The notes below the pieces were generated by a model. It was not told the origin of the DNA and made no database searches. It worked only from the letters and a program-made list of their open reading frames with translations. Position numbers and translations under genes: made by a program. Below are positions 36,142 through 45,008 of a DNA stretch of 64,000 nt, piece after piece (position 1 is the first letter of the stretch; each line of letters starts with the position of its first letter). The stretch is from Pseudomonas sp. PB101 (GTDB lineage: Bacteria; Pseudomonadota; Gammaproteobacteria; Pseudomonadales; Pseudomonadaceae). Location: positions 62,001-126,000 of the forward strand of contig NZ_RWIR01000004.1 in the NCBI RefSeq assembly GCF_009764265.1, written 5' to 3'.

Positions 36142-37047
36142 TCAACCCAGGTTTTGCTCGGTCAGACGCTGCACCACCAGGCGCCGGTAATGCGAAGGCG
36201 TCATGCCCTTGAGCTGCTGGAAGCGCCGGTTGAAATTGGAAATATTGTTGAAGCCCGACTCGAAGCACACGTCAGTGACCGGCTTGTCGCCGTCGGCCAG
36301 CAACTCGCAAGACTTGCTGATGCGCAGTCGATTGACGAATTCGATGAAGTTGCGCCCGGTGGCCTGCTTGAATACGCGGCTGAAGTAGGTGGGCTTCATG
36401 CCCAGGTGTTCGGCGACCTCTTCGAGCGGCAACTCCCGGGCGTAATGGGCGAAGATGTAATCCACCGCGCGGTTGGTGCGATCGATGTTGTTCTCGTCGG
36501 CCAATTGGGGGGTCGTCGCGCCAGAGAGCAATTGGTAGTCATCGGTGGCCGCGAGCAATTCAAGCAAAATGAAAAAGTGCCCGAGCCGGGTGATGCCAGC
36601 GGTATCGGCAATGCGCTGCATCAATTGCATGGCCTGGGCGATGGTGTGCTTGCAGCGGAACTCGATGCCGTACTGCGCGCGCTCCAGCAACGGCGCCAGG
36701 CTCTTGAGTTCGGCGAACACCTGATAGCCGCTGTCGAACAACTCGTCGGTGAAGTTGACCAGCATGTCGCGCTTGGGCACCACTTCGTCCTCGGCTACCT
36801 GGCTGATCCAGTTGTGGGGCAGGTTGGGGCCGGTCAGGAACAGGGTTTGCGGGTAGAAGTTGCCGATGTAATCGCCGATGAACACCTTGCCGGAACTGGC
36901 GACGATCAGGTGCAGTTCGTATTCCTTGTGGAAATGCCAGCGCACCAGCGGGCAGGGAAAACCATGCTGGCGATAGATGATGGACAAGCCGTTGTGGTCG
37001 TCCATCAACTCATAGGAAGGATCGGTAACTCTGGCGGTGCGGGTCAT
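36142..37047 (-). CDS. mtlR: AraC-family activator of the mannitol operon
   Basis: A 301-residue activator. The N-terminal cupin-like effector domain contains RWHFHKEYELHLIV and GPNLPHNW. Two helix-turn-helix motifs follow at the C-terminus (LPLEEVAEHLGMKPTYFSRV, then VTDVCFESGFNNISNFNRRF). It lies directly upstream of mtlE in the same orientation, as in the described P. fluorescens mtl cluster, and should activate mtlE on mannitol, sorbitol or arabitol. Confidence 0.93.
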   Translation of the reverse strand: MTRTARVTDPSYELMDDHNGLSIIYRQHGFPCPLVRWHFHKEYELHLIVASSGKVFIGDYIGNFYPQTLFLTGPNLPHNWISQVAEDEVVPKRDMLVNFTDELFDSGYQVFAELKSLAPLLERAQYGIEFRCKHTIAQAMQLMQRIADTAGITRLGHFFILLELLAATDDYQLLSGATTPQLADENNIDRTNRAVDYIFAHYARELPLEEVAEHLGMKPTYFSRVFKQATGRNFIEFVNRLRISKSCELLADGDKPVTDVCFESGFNNISNFNRRFQQLKGMTPSHYRRLVVQRLTEQNLG

Positions 37048-37065
37048 GTCAGGGCGCTTGTGTTG

Positions 37066-37103
37066 TTATCCCGCCCGGATAATGCCTCCTGCCGGCGGGA
37101 TAA
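37066..37103. repeat. 10-bp inverted repeat upstream of mtlR
   Basis: TTATCCCGCC (37066-37075) and GGCGGGATAA (37094-37103) are perfect complements separated by 18 bases. It fits between the PI-PLC-like stop and the mtlR start, so it could be a terminator stem (without T-tract) or an operator for mtlR. Confidence 0.5.
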
Positions 37104-37108
37104 CGCTA

Positions 37109-38002
37109 CTACCGGCGGTGTACCTGATCGTGCAAGGCTGGGCCGTACACCGCTTTCATGCTGGTGGCGCTCCAGCAATATCGGACGATTTCCGACTCAT
37201 CGAAAAAATCGGTGTTAATGATGCAGCAGCGCGTGACCCAACCTGCCGTGGTGTTGAACCAGTCGTTGATCTGCCGTTTGATGTTCGCGGGTCCGCCGAG
37301 CAACGAGTAGGTGGTCGCGGACAGTGACCAGAGGAATGATGTCTCATAGGGCACCGCTTCCAGGGTTTGCGCGATGTAGCGTTGCAACTCGGCGGGGGCG
37401 GAAAACGTGTCATCAAGCCACTTGTGCGGGATGCGCGGCCAGAAGTACTGGCCATCCAGGTCCGACAGGGCAGGTGCCGCGATGATCACGCGGCGGTGCC
37501 GGCTCGCACTTTTCAGTTCTCCGACCGTTCTGAAACCGTCCCCAGGCAGGACGGCCCGCTGCCCCAGTTGCCGAACAAGCCAGTCATTGAGCCTTCCATG
37601 ATCGAAAGGTTTGGTGCCATCGCCCAGTTGATGGAAGTCCAGCACGATGAATTCGTCCGGGTTTCGATCCAGGAACAGCAGCAACGCATCGACCAGATCG
37701 TCCAGGACGCGCTGCGAGCGAAAACCGTTGTGGTGAAAGTAGAACCCGGATCCGGCCGAGTCGGCCTTGTAGCCCAGGCGGATATCAAAGGCGCGGGCGC
37801 CATTGGCCAGTTGCCACGCGAAGGTGTCGTTCTGACAGACGGTCCAATTGCCGATCACGCCATCATCGTTGCGCGACTTCTTGTCCATGCCGGCGTTATG
37901 CACGCCAGGCCAGACAATATCGGTGAGTTTCAGGTTATTGATGTCGAGGGTGGTGCTCATCCAGGTTTGCTTGTCGAGCAAACCACGCGTATTGCCAGTC
38001 AT
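37109..38002 (-). CDS. PI-PLC X-domain-like phosphodiesterase
   Basis: A 297-residue protein with the fold pattern of bacterial/eukaryotic PI-specific phospholipase C X domains. The two catalytic His appear in VWPGVHNAGMD and FYFHHNGF; ARAFDIRLGYK matches the acid/base region, and DEFIVLDFHQLGDG the following strand. There is no signal peptide, so it may be cytosolic or exported by another route. The first ATG at 38008 touches AAGGA; the ATG at 38002 is properly spaced, so it is preferred. The substrate is unknown. Confidence 0.78.
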   Translation of the reverse strand: MTGNTRGLLDKQTWMSTTLDINNLKLTDIVWPGVHNAGMDKKSRNDDGVIGNWTVCQNDTFAWQLANGARAFDIRLGYKADSAGSGFYFHHNGFRSQRVLDDLVDALLLFLDRNPDEFIVLDFHQLGDGTKPFDHGRLNDWLVRQLGQRAVLPGDGFRTVGELKSASRHRRVIIAAPALSDLDGQYFWPRIPHKWLDDTFSAPAELQRYIAQTLEAVPYETSFLWSLSATTYSLLGGPANIKRQINDWFNTTAGWVTRCCIINTDFFDESEIVRYCWSATSMKAVYGPALHDQVHRR

Positions 38003-38107
38003 GACCATTCCTTGTGCGAGTCACCCCGTCCGTGGGGTGAGAGGCACTCAGGTTAACCGGTCGGGCGCGGCAAAGGCGGTAACTATGTATTGCACAAAGA
38101 GGGCGGG

Positions 38108-39406
38108 TTACGCCTGATCCAGGCGGTTCTTCGCCTCGATCCATTGCGCCATGTACTGAGTGCTCTTGTGCTGATGATGACGCAGCATGCTGCCGGTGAA
38201 GTTGTCTCGCCTTATGTGGGCCAGATCCCGTTGGCACTCGACCAGCCGCTGGATCAAGACCGGGCCATGAACGGATTTGCGGTATCGGCTGGCAAGCAGG
38301 GCCTGCCCATGCGCCTGGGCGAGCAGCCAGTGCGACTTGTCGTTGTGGAGTCGCACGGCATGATCGGCGAACTCCTGTGCCGAACGGGTCACCGCACCGG
38401 GCCACGCCTCTTCGCCATGCATCGCCTCCGCACCGACGGGTGTGGTCACATTCGGTGTGCCACAAAGCATCGCATCGACGATCTTGCCTTTGATCCCCGC
38501 GCCAAAACGCAGGGGCGCCATGCAGACCCGCGTCGACGACATGACCTGCAGGGCGTCCTCGGCCCAGTTCATCACATGAAAACCTTGTGCGGGGTTATGC
38601 AGGGCGGTTGCCTTGGGAGGTGTATAGGCACCATAGATATGCAATTGAGCACTGGGCAATTGCTCGCGAATCAGCGGCCAGATAGCGGTTTTCAACCAGA
38701 GCACCGCATCCCAGTTGGGCGCGTGGCGAAAGTTGCCGATATGAAGAAAGTGTGCCCGGTCTTCGTACTCTGTTGGCGCAGTGGCCGGAAGTTCGACCAT
38801 CAATGGGCACCAGTGCAGCAAGTTGCGCGGGATCCTGAACTGCTCGACCAGCAATTCGATTTCCACTTCGGAAACCATCAGCGTCAAATCACAACGATAA
38901 AACGAAGCGATTTCGCGCTTCGCCAGATCGGTTTCGGCCATGTGTTGGAATTCGTCACGCGACGCGGGAGCGAACAGGTCGCTGAAGTCATTGTTGTCAG
39001 CGCTGGCCTTCAAGCGCTCCTTGAGCCGCTGATGCCGGCCATGCCGGAGGCTTTGCAGGTCGCAACTTTCCAGCACGCGCAAGGCATCGGGACAGTGCTT
39101 CTCGACGCGCCAGCCGAACTGCTCTTCCATCATGAATTGATCGAACAGCACGATGTCCGGCGCCAGTTCGCTGATGAATGCGTCGAAACTGCTGTTGTTC
39201 AGCTCGATGGGAACTTCGCGAATGCCCAATGCCGTCAGGTCTGCGCGCTGCTCGCCGAAGCCTGCCGGGCTGCTGAAGGTGACGTCCCAGCCTTGTTCGA
39301 GGAAAACCTCGAGAATCTGCATGACATGCCCGCTGGCCGCGGAAGAGCGGGGCTCGGGCCAGACGTAACCAATGACCAGGACTTTGGTTGCGCGGGGCTC
39401 GATCAT
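38108..39406 (-). CDS. glycosyltransferase, GT-B fold (family 4-like)
   Basis: A 432-residue cytosolic glycosyltransferase. The N-terminal domain begins VLVIGYVWPEPRSSAASGH, and the C-terminal donor domain contains FLHIGNFRHAPNWDAVLWL and APLRFGAGIKGKIVDAM followed by CGTPNVTTPVGAEAM, the GT4 donor-site pattern. The acceptor is unknown; no other polysaccharide genes are close. AGGAAATCCCGTAC precedes the ATG. Confidence 0.85.
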   Translation of the reverse strand: MIEPRATKVLVIGYVWPEPRSSAASGHVMQILEVFLEQGWDVTFSSPAGFGEQRADLTALGIREVPIELNNSSFDAFISELAPDIVLFDQFMMEEQFGWRVEKHCPDALRVLESCDLQSLRHGRHQRLKERLKASADNNDFSDLFAPASRDEFQHMAETDLAKREIASFYRCDLTLMVSEVEIELLVEQFRIPRNLLHWCPLMVELPATAPTEYEDRAHFLHIGNFRHAPNWDAVLWLKTAIWPLIREQLPSAQLHIYGAYTPPKATALHNPAQGFHVMNWAEDALQVMSSTRVCMAPLRFGAGIKGKIVDAMLCGTPNVTTPVGAEAMHGEEAWPGAVTRSAQEFADHAVRLHNDKSHWLLAQAHGQALLASRYRKSVHGPVLIQRLVECQRDLAHIRRDNFTGSMLRHHQHKSTQYMAQWIEAKNRLDQA

Positions 39407-39480
39407 GTACGGGATTTCCTTGAAGCGAAGACAGGGCAGGGACGAAAAAGGCGCGCATTAAACCACAGCGCAGCCCGGGG

Positions 39481-39843
39481 TCACTTGAGAATGTCTTTGA
39501 CCTTGTCGCGCAACTGATCAATGGAGAACGGTTTGCCGATCATGTGCATGCCTTCAGGCACTTCGATATTTTCGGCATAACCACTGGCGAACAGGATCGG
39601 AAGGTCTGGACGCAAAACACGGGCTTCATTGGCCAGTTCGCGGCCGTCCATGACCGGCAGGCCGACATCGGTCATCATCAGGTCGATGTGTTGGTTCGCG
39701 TCCTTGAGGATCTCCAGCGCCTGCTCGCTGCCATCGGCTTCCAGTACCTTGAACTCCAGCTCCTCCAGCACATCGACGATCAGCATGCGCACGATGGCAT
39801 CGTCTTCGACGACGAGGATGGTGGAGGCGTTGGCGGATGACAT
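39481..39843 (-). CDS. single-domain response regulator
   Basis: A 120-residue stand-alone receiver. The acidic pocket (VVEDDA), phospho-acceptor Asp in MMTDVGLPVMDG, and Lys in MIGKPFS are all present, so it should accept phosphate. It has no output domain and probably relays to or competes with partners in the divergent kinase cluster beginning at 40100. The frame continues to 39990, but AGGA precedes the ATG at 39843. Confidence 0.85.
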   Translation of the reverse strand: MSSANASTILVVEDDAIVRMLIVDVLEELEFKVLEADGSEQALEILKDANQHIDLMMTDVGLPVMDGRELANEARVLRPDLPILFASGYAENIEVPEGMHMIGKPFSIDQLRDKVKDILK

Positions 39844-40099
39844 AGTGGAATTCCTGAAAAAGTTTGGCATGGCCGGTCGCTGGAAATCGCCGGCCTCTTG
39901 CATCAGTAAGTGGCGGATCCCGACAAGTTCCCAAAGCGCGGCAAAAAACAATGTGGCGCAGAACGGCAAGAATAACCTGACGCTTTGCACGGCGCAGAGG
40001 AATGTAGGACCTTGCGTGAAAACATGTCAGAAAAATGGATCAATGTGCCAGTTTTGGGGCAAACTCCCTTCATCCTGACAGTTCGACAAGGCCTGCCCC

Positions 40100-43000
40100 A
40101 TGACCTCCGCGTCCTCGGTTGATGAGCAACGATTTCGTAAACTCCTGAGCCGCAACATCAGCCTGCCATTGGGTCTGGGGCTTATCAGTGCGGTGTTCTT
40201 CATTTCCCTGATCACCTATCTGCTGTCGACGATCCAGTGGGTGGAACACACCGACCGGGTGATCAATAACGCCAATGAAGCGGTCAAGCTGACCGTGGAC
40301 CTGGAAACCGGGATGCGCGGTTTCCTGCTCAGTGGCGACGAACATTTCCTCGACCCCTACGAAACCGCCAAGCCACGAATTGCCGTGGCCCTCACCACCT
40401 TGCTCGAGCTGACCGCCGATAATCCGGTACAGACCGACCGCTTGCTGCGGTTGCAGGCGTTGCAACTGGAGTGGACCGCCTATGCGCAGACGATGATCGA
40501 TTTGCAGCGCAGCAGCGGTGATTATCGCTCCGCGGTCAAGGCCGGGCGCGGCAAGCGCCTGACCGATGAAATCCGCAAGCAGTTCGAGGCGGTGATCGAC
40601 ACCGAGCAGCAGTTGCGCGCATCGCGCAATGATGAGGTGCGACGTACCACGGTCCTGAGCATCAGCCTCTATCTGTTGCTCATCGCCGGCGTCAGCGGCT
40701 TGCTGGCGTATGTCGGGCGCCGCGATTTGCTCAATCTTTCGCAAAACTACAGCGTCAATCTCGCGGCCCAACAAGCCAGCGCCCACCGCCTGGAACAACA
40801 GGCCTGGCTGCGCAACGGTCAGACCGAGCTCGCGGAACAGGTGCTGGGGCAGTTGAGCCTGAACCTGCTGGGGCGCAACATTCTGCAGTTCTGCGCGCAG
40901 TACCTCGGCACGGCCGTGGCGGCTATTTATGTTCGCGATGACCATGGTGGCCTCAAACGCATCGCCAGCTACGGATTTTCCCGCGAGCAGGAAGCGCTCG
41001 AGCAGCAGATCTACAGCGACGAAGGCATTGTCGGCCAAGTGGCACAGCAGGCACGGCTGATTCGCCTGGACGAGGTTCCGCAGGATTATTTCAAGGTCAG
41101 CTCCGGCCTCGGTGACGGTTTGCCGCGCAGTGTGCTGGTGGTGCCGACCAGTGACGACGAGCGGGTCAATGGCGTGATCGAACTGGGCTTTCTGCGCCCG
41201 TTGAGCGACCGTGACATTGAATTGCTCGAGTTGATTGCCGGCAACATCGGTACCTCGATCGAAGCCGCACGCTATCGCCAGCGTTTGCAGGATGTATTGG
41301 CCGAAACCCAGCAACTCAATGAAGAGTTGCAGGTTCAGCAGGAAGAACTGAAAACCGCCAACGAAGAGCTCGAAGAACAGTCGCGGGTGCTCAAGGAGTC
41401 CCAGGCGCACCTGGAAACCCAGCAGGTGGAACTGGAACAGACCAACGAACAACTCGCCGAGCAGGCCGAAGCCCTGGCCGAGCAACGCGACGCCATGGAC
41501 CTGAAGAATACCGAACTCAACCAGGCGCAGGTCCAGCTCGAAGAACGCGCGGAAGAATTGCAGCGCTCGAGCAAGTACAAGTCCGAGTTCCTTGCCAACA
41601 TGTCCCACGAACTGCGTACGCCGCTCAACAGCTCGTTGATCCTGGCCAAGCTGCTGGCGGAAAACCCGGAGGAAAACCTCAGTGCCGAGCAGGTCAAGTT
41701 CGCCGAATCGATCTATAGCGCCGGCAATGACTTGCTCAACCTGATCAATGACATTCTGGACATTTCCAAGGTCGAGGCCGGCAAGCTGGAGATCCGCCCG
41801 GAGAACACCAGCGTGACGCGTCTGGTGGAGGCGCTGCGCGGGATGTTCCAGCCCCTGGCCACGGACAAGCAACTGGATTTCCGGTTCGAGGTGCAGGACG
41901 GCGCGCCGCAGATGCTGTTCACCGACCGCCAGCGCCTGGAGCAGGTGCTCAAGAACCTGTTGTCCAACGCCGTCAAATTCACTGAAAGCGGCAGTGTCAG
42001 CCTGTCTGTCGCCAAGGCGCCGAACAACGGCATCGCGTTCAGCGTCGGTGATTCCGGGATCGGCATTGCCGTGGATCAGCACGAAAGCATTTTTGAAGCG
42101 TTCCGTCAGGCCGATGGCACCACCAACCGCCGTTATGGCGGCACGGGGCTGGGCTTGTCGATCTCCCGTGATCTGGCAGCCTTGCTCGGCGGCTCCATCA
42201 ATGTGACCAGCAAACCGGGGCAGGGCAGCGTGTTTACCCTGGTCTTGCCACAGCACTATGTGGAACCTGGCGAAGAGCCTGTCGAACCGATGCGCATCGA
42301 TCCGGTGGCGCCAAGCGAATCGCCGAGCACATTGTCGCCGCTGTTGGCGGCAGTCGAGATTGCGCGTTTCGCCGATGATCGAAACAAGGGGCCGTTCACC
42401 GGCCGCTGCATTCTGGTGGTGGAGGATGAGGCGAACTTTGCGCACATCCTCTACGATCTTGCGCATGAACTGGGTTATCAGTGCCTGGTGGCCCATGGCG
42501 CCGACGAAGGCTACGACCTGGCCAAGGCGTTCATCCCCGATGCGATCCTGCTGGACATGCGCCTGCCGGATCATTCCGGCCTGACCGTGCTGCAACGCTT
42601 GAAGGAACACGCCGAAACCCGGCACATCCCGGTGCATGTGATTTCGGTCGAAGACCGGGTCGAAGCGGCGATGCACATGGGCGCCATTGGCTATGCGGTC
42701 AAACCCACCACCCGCGAAGAGCTCAAGGACGTGTTCGCACGCCTCGAGGCCAAGTTGACCCAGAAGGTCAAGCGCGTGCTGCTGGTCGAGGACGACGATT
42801 TGCAGCGCGACAGCATTGCCCGCCTGATCGGCGACGATGACATAGAGATCACTGCCGTTGGCCTGGCCCAGGAAGCACTGGACCTGCTGCGCACGTCCGT
42901 CTTCGATTGCATGATCATCGACCTCAAGCTGCCCGACATGCTCGGCAACGACTTGCTCAAGCGCATGTCCACCGAAGACATCTGCTCCTTCCCGCCCGTC

Positions 43001-43585
43001 ATCGTCTATACCGGCCGCAACCTGACCCGGGATGAAGAGGCCGAACTGCGCAAGTACTCGCGCTCGATCATCATCAAGGGCGCACGCTCGCCGGAGCGCT
43101 TGCTGGACGAGGTGACACTTTTTCTGCACAAAGTCGAATCACGGTTGTCCCATGACCGGCAGAGGATGCTCAAGGTTGCCCGCAGCCGCGACCGAGTCTT
43201 CGAAGGCCGCAAGGTGCTGCTGGTGGACGACGATGTGCGCAACATCTTCGCCCTCACCAGCGCGCTGGAGCAAAAGGGCGCAGTCGTGGTCATTGGTCGC
43301 AATGGCCGAGAAGCGATTGAACGATTGAATGAAGTGGAGGACATCGATCTGGTGTTGATGGACGTGATGATGCCGGAGATGGACGGCTTTGAAGCCACCG
43401 TGGAAATCCGCAAGGACCCGCGCTGGCGCAAATTGCCGATCATCGCGGTGACCGCCAAGGCCATGAAGGATGATCAGGAGCGCTGCCTGCAAGCCGGCGC
43501 CAACGATTACCTGGCCAAGCCCATCGACCTCGATCGCCTGTTTTCGCTGATTCGCGTGTGGCTGCCGAAGATGGAACGAATCTAG
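40100..43585 (+). CDS. CHASE3-GAF hybrid sensor kinase with three receivers
   Basis: A 1161-residue inner-membrane sensor. Residues about 20-42 and 188-208 are membrane helices flanking a periplasmic CHASE3-like helical domain (ETGMRGFLLSGDEHFLDPY). A GAF domain spans about 245-395, a long Glu/Gln-rich coiled coil 395-490, HisKA near 490-560 with the phospho-His in NMSHELRTPLN, and HATPase about 605-720 (GTGLGLSIS). Three receivers follow, with Asp near 817 (LLDMRLPD), 937 (IIDLKLPD) and 1085 (LMDVMMPEMDG). It starts a cluster with cheR and cheB, overlapping cheR by one base. Confidence 0.9.
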   Translation: MTSASSVDEQRFRKLLSRNISLPLGLGLISAVFFISLITYLLSTIQWVEHTDRVINNANEAVKLTVDLETGMRGFLLSGDEHFLDPYETAKPRIAVALTTLLELTADNPVQTDRLLRLQALQLEWTAYAQTMIDLQRSSGDYRSAVKAGRGKRLTDEIRKQFEAVIDTEQQLRASRNDEVRRTTVLSISLYLLLIAGVSGLLAYVGRRDLLNLSQNYSVNLAAQQASAHRLEQQAWLRNGQTELAEQVLGQLSLNLLGRNILQFCAQYLGTAVAAIYVRDDHGGLKRIASYGFSREQEALEQQIYSDEGIVGQVAQQARLIRLDEVPQDYFKVSSGLGDGLPRSVLVVPTSDDERVNGVIELGFLRPLSDRDIELLELIAGNIGTSIEAARYRQRLQDVLAETQQLNEELQVQQEELKTANEELEEQSRVLKESQAHLETQQVELEQTNEQLAEQAEALAEQRDAMDLKNTELNQAQVQLEERAEELQRSSKYKSEFLANMSHELRTPLNSSLILAKLLAENPEENLSAEQVKFAESIYSAGNDLLNLINDILDISKVEAGKLEIRPENTSVTRLVEALRGMFQPLATDKQLDFRFEVQDGAPQMLFTDRQRLEQVLKNLLSNAVKFTESGSVSLSVAKAPNNGIAFSVGDSGIGIAVDQHESIFEAFRQADGTTNRRYGGTGLGLSISRDLAALLGGSINVTSKPGQGSVFTLVLPQHYVEPGEEPVEPMRIDPVAPSESPSTLSPLLAAVEIARFADDRNKGPFTGRCILVVEDEANFAHILYDLAHELGYQCLVAHGADEGYDLAKAFIPDAILLDMRLPDHSGLTVLQRLKEHAETRHIPVHVISVEDRVEAAMHMGAIGYAVKPTTREELKDVFARLEAKLTQKVKRVLLVEDDDLQRDSIARLIGDDDIEITAVGLAQEALDLLRTSVFDCMIIDLKLPDMLGNDLLKRMSTEDICSFPPVIVYTGRNLTRDEEAELRKYSRSIIIKGARSPERLLDEVTLFLHKVESRLSHDRQRMLKVARSRDRVFEGRKVLLVDDDVRNIFALTSALEQKGAVVVIGRNGREAIERLNEVEDIDLVLMDVMMPEMDGFEATVEIRKDPRWRKLPIIAVTAKAMKDDQERCLQAGANDYLAKPIDLDRLFSLIRVWLPKMERI

Positions 43586-44418
43586 TGGAGCGCAATTTTT
43601 CAGTGGAGCGAAACAGCGAAATCGAACTGCGGTTGTTGATCGAGGCGATCTACCTCAAATACAGCTACGATTTTCGCGACTACTCCGGCGCGTCGATCAA
43701 GCGCCGGGTCAACCATGCGTTGAGTCAATTCGAGTGCAGCACCATCTCGGCCTTGCAGGAAAAGGTCCTGCACGATCCGGCCGCGTTCATGCAATTGCTG
43801 CAATTGCTGACCATTCCGGTCAGCGAGATGTTTCGCGATCCCTCGCACTTCCTCGCGATCCGCAAGGAAGTGGTGCCGCTGCTGCGAACCTACCCCTCGA
43901 TCAAGATCTGGATCGCCGGATGCAGCACCGGTGAAGAGGTGTATTCGATGGCCATTCTGCTGCGTGAAGAGGGCCTGCTCGACCGCACGATCATCTATGC
44001 CACCGATATCAATCCGCGCTCCCTGGAAAAAGCCAAGCAAGGGATTTTCTCGATGGAGAACGTCCGCGCCTACACTGCTAATTACCAGCAGGCCGGTGGC
44101 CAGTGTTCGTTCGCCGACTACTATACGGCAGCCTATGGTTTCGCGATTTTCGACAAGACACTGCGCGAGAACGTGACCTTCGCCGATCACAGCCTGGCGA
44201 CGGACAGTGTGTTCTCGGAAACTCAATTAATTTCATGTCGTAACGTACTGATTTACTTCAATAAAAAACTTCAGGATCGGGCGTTCGGACTGTTTCACGA
44301 GTCCCTCTGCCATCGCGGTTTCCTGGTGTTGGGCAGCAAGGAAACCCCGGATTTCTCGGCCTTTGGCGATCAGTTCGAGCCGCTGGTCAAACAAGAACGG
44401 ATTTATCGAAAAACATGA
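43585..44418 (+). CDS. cheR: CheR-type protein-glutamate methyltransferase
   Basis: A 277-residue SAM-dependent methyltransferase with the CheR layout: an N-terminal helical part (YDFRDYSGASIKRRV, TIPVSEMFRDP) and a SAM-binding domain (IWIAGCSTGEEVYSMA, ATDINPRSLEKA, SCRNVLIYF). A GTG at 43585 overlaps the kinase stop codon; a second GTG at 43603 is possible. It methylates glutamates on receptors in chemotaxis; here no receptor gene is nearby, so the substrate may be the adjacent kinase. Confidence 0.87.
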   Translation: MERNFSVERNSEIELRLLIEAIYLKYSYDFRDYSGASIKRRVNHALSQFECSTISALQEKVLHDPAAFMQLLQLLTIPVSEMFRDPSHFLAIRKEVVPLLRTYPSIKIWIAGCSTGEEVYSMAILLREEGLLDRTIIYATDINPRSLEKAKQGIFSMENVRAYTANYQQAGGQCSFADYYTAAYGFAIFDKTLRENVTFADHSLATDSVFSETQLISCRNVLIYFNKKLQDRAFGLFHESLCHRGFLVLGSKETPDFSAFGDQFEPLVKQERIYRKT

Positions 44419-45008
44419 ACAGTGCAACGAAGCTGCCAGCTATTGAAGCAATCGTGATCGGTGCCTCCGCCGGTGGCGTCGAGGCGCTGTTGAACCTCCT
44501 CGGGCCGCTACGCGAGGGCTTCGCACTGCCGATCATCGTCGTGCTGCACATGCCGGACGAGCGCCGCAGCCAGCTGGCGGATGTATTTTCCCGGCGGGTT
44601 GCCCTGCCGGTGCTCGAGGCGTGCGACAAGACCCCGGTCGAGGCCGGCACGCTGTATTTCGCCGCGCCCGGTTATCACCTGTCGGTGGAGCAGGACCGCA
44701 GCTTTTCCCTGAGCCTGGAGCCTCGAGTGCATCATTCGCGACCCGCCATCGATTACCTGTTCGAATCCGCCGCCGATGTCTACGGCGCCGGGCTCGCTGC
44801 GGTATTGCTCACCGGCGCCAACCGCGATGGCGCGCGCGGGCTGGCCCAGGTCAAAAAACACGGCGGCATCACCATCGTGCAGGACCCGCAAGAGGCTCAG
44901 GTCGCCACCATGCCCCAGGCTGCGCTTGATTTGCATCAGCCGGACCACATACTTCCTGTAAACGGCATCGGCCGTCTGCTTGTCGAGCTGGAACGAATCG
45001 CATGCTAA
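44415..45008 (+). CDS. cheB: CheB-type methylesterase without receiver
   Basis: A 197-residue catalytic CheB domain. The Ser-His-Asp set is visible in GASAGGVEAL, VVLHMPDERRS and LLTGANRDGARG. Chemotaxis CheB is about 350 residues with an N-terminal receiver that controls it; that receiver is missing here, so activity is either constitutive or controlled by a partner. The ATG overlaps the cheR stop (ATGA). Confidence 0.9.
   Translation: MNSATKLPAIEAIVIGASAGGVEALLNLLGPLREGFALPIIVVLHMPDERRSQLADVFSRRVALPVLEACDKTPVEAGTLYFAAPGYHLSVEQDRSFSLSLEPRVHHSRPAIDYLFESAADVYGAGLAAVLLTGANRDGARGLAQVKKHGGITIVQDPQEAQVATMPQAALDLHQPDHILPVNGIGRLLVELERIAC

Noticed and set aside
40070..43129. 1019-codon minus-strand open frame opposite the hybrid kinase
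   Set aside because: Long antisense frames are common in GC-rich Pseudomonas genes. The translation shows no domain, while the plus strand has a full kinase.
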